DNA from: Polaribacter sp. MED152 | GTDB taxonomy: Bacteria; Bacteroidota; Bacteroidia; Flavobacteriales; Flavobacteriaceae | Assembly: GCF_000152945.2 (NCBI RefSeq) | Contig: NC_020830.1 | Location: 2,800,501-2,864,500, forward strand | Direction: 5' to 3' | DNA length: 64,000 nt | Part shown: positions 63,415-64,000 of the stretch, in pieces | Numbering within the stretch: position 1 is the stretch's first letter | Layout of the letters: each line of letters opens with the position of its first letter | Notes under the pieces: generated by a model | What the model was told of the DNA's origin: nothing | Databases searched by the model: none | Seen by the model: the letters and a program-made list of their open reading frames with translations, nothing else | Made by a program: the position numbers and the translations under genes

Positions 63415-64000
63415 TTATAAAGTTGTTGCATTAAACGTATCACCTTGATTGATGTCTCCAGTGTCAAATCCTTTTTTGAACCATCTCATTCTCTGAGCAG
63501 AAGTTCCATGAGTAAAAGAATCTGGGACAACTCTACCTGAAGATTGTTTTTGTAATCTATCATCTCCAATTGCATGAGCTGCATTTAGAGCTTCTTGCAA
63601 ATCACCTTGGTCTAAAATCAAATCCATATTTTTTGCATGATGTGCCCAAACTCCAGCTAAGAAATCTGCCTGTAATTCTAATTTTACAGAGAATTTATTG
63701 TATTCTTTTTGGCTTACTCTACCTCTTAATTGTTGCATCTTGTCTGTTGTGCCCATTAAATTTTGAATGTGATGACCCACTTCATGTGCAATTACATAAG
63801 CTTGTGCAAAATCTCCAGGTGCATTTAAACGAGATTCCATTTCTTGAAAAAAGCTTAAGTCTATATATAATTGATTGTCTCCTGGACAATAGAAAGGTCC
63901 TGTGGCACTAGATGCTGAGCCACAAGCAGAAGAAACTGAATTTGTAAATAAGACTAACGTAGGTTCTTGATAATTGTTTAAAATGGAGTTCCAAACATCT
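63415..64000 (-). CDS. YpfJ family neutral zinc metallopeptidase, C-terminal part
   Basis: The 5' end is outside the window; the frame is open to 64000 and gives about 194 residues. Visible upstream residues include PTLVLFTNSVSSACG and GPFYCPGDNQLYIDLSFF, strongly typical of YpfJ. The zinc motif HEVGHHIQ, ELQADFLAGVWAHH and the C-terminal GTSAQRMRWFKKGFDTGD are intact. Probably a membrane-anchored or exported protease, but the N-terminus that would show this is missing. Confidence 0.93.
   Translation of the reverse strand, partial: DVWNSILNNYQEPTLVLFTNSVSSACGSASSATGPFYCPGDNQLYIDLSFFQEMESRLNAPGDFAQAYVIAHEVGHHIQNLMGTTDKMQQLRGRVSQKEYNKFSVKLELQADFLAGVWAHHAKNMDLILDQGDLQEALNAAHAIGDDRLQKQSSGRVVPDSFTHGTSAQRMRWFKKGFDTGDINQGDTFNATTL

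Noticed and set aside
1..64000. tRNA or rRNA genes, CRISPR arrays, insertion sequences, prophage, toxin-antitoxin or defence systems
   Set aside because: Looked for on both strands; no transposase, integrase, repeat-spacer pattern, rRNA block or defence-type gene set was seen, and gene content is ordinary chromosomal.

Overview
The window looks like a chromosomal segment of a marine member of the Flavobacteriaceae (Bacteroidota), Polaribacter- or Tenacibaculum-like. The evidence is the very AT-rich DNA, candidate -7 boxes of the Bacteroidota form TAnnTTTG, few Shine-Dalgarno sites, a T9SS C-terminal sorting domain, a TonB receptor with an N-terminal carboxypeptidase-regulatory-like domain, many lipobox proteins, and a proteorhodopsin/Blh pair. 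This placement rests on gene content and is not a database match. I see no rRNA, tRNA, CRISPR array, insertion sequence or phage gene. Nearly all of it is dense chromosomal gene content, and the only gene-free stretch above 300 bp is 41040-41411.

Layout. 1-2025: end of an FMN-binding glutamate-synthase-like protein, a YpdA-type flavoprotein reductase and a methyltransferase. 2101-8027: glycine decarboxylase gcvP, a UbiA-like membrane protein and a SerB-SerA fusion (serine/glycine metabolism). 8069-9253: NlpC/P60 lipoprotein. 9330-17523: kynurenine catabolic cluster (kynU, kmo, RidA-type deaminase, aminomuconate-semialdehyde dehydrogenase, atypical SDR, 3-hydroxyanthranilate dioxygenase, metallophosphoesterase, ACMSD), bounded by a promoter-like box and a strong terminator, with a structured repeat-like element inside. 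17529-24445: mostly minus-strand envelope and respiratory genes (TonB receptor locus, NDH-2, phosphoesterase). 24556-28563: dnaK, a DUF2853 protein and sdaA.

28669-30373: a light-harvesting pair, proteorhodopsin and the beta-carotene-cleaving dioxygenase blh that makes its retinal, divergently transcribed from 88 bp. 32433-33884: a small ArsR / arsenate-reductase-like / DUF6428 operon with a clear palindromic operator but no efflux pump. 33956-39974: rluD, PASTA protein, ddl, coaD, M14 peptidase and lactonase. 39975-41411: a T9SS-secreted lyase-like protein preceded by strong palindromes. 41412-50903: SulP transporter, then a housekeeping and lipid block (NUDIX, pyrE, SRPBCC, birA, rsfS, ftsH, LUD protein, cdsA, psd, an acyl-CoA-binding protein with no normal start codon, YceI). 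50893-64000: epimerase, large secreted zinc protease, a VWA/AAA+ pair, sugar kinase, M23 and M28 peptidases, SDR, GNAT and the end of a YpfJ-type metallopeptidase.

How the genes work together. Three metabolic themes stand out. Serine/glycine turnover is covered by SerB-SerA, GcvP and SdaA. Tryptophan-derived kynurenine is degraded through 3-hydroxyanthranilate towards 2-aminomuconate and 4-oxalocrotonate, and ACMSD pulls flux away from quinolinate/NAD synthesis. Light-driven proton pumping is supplied by rhodopsin plus Blh. The least explained items are the SDR lacking the Tyr/Lys catalytic pair in the kynurenine cluster, the structured element at 14795-14899, the palindromes upstream of the lyase-like gene, and the psd/ACBP junction.
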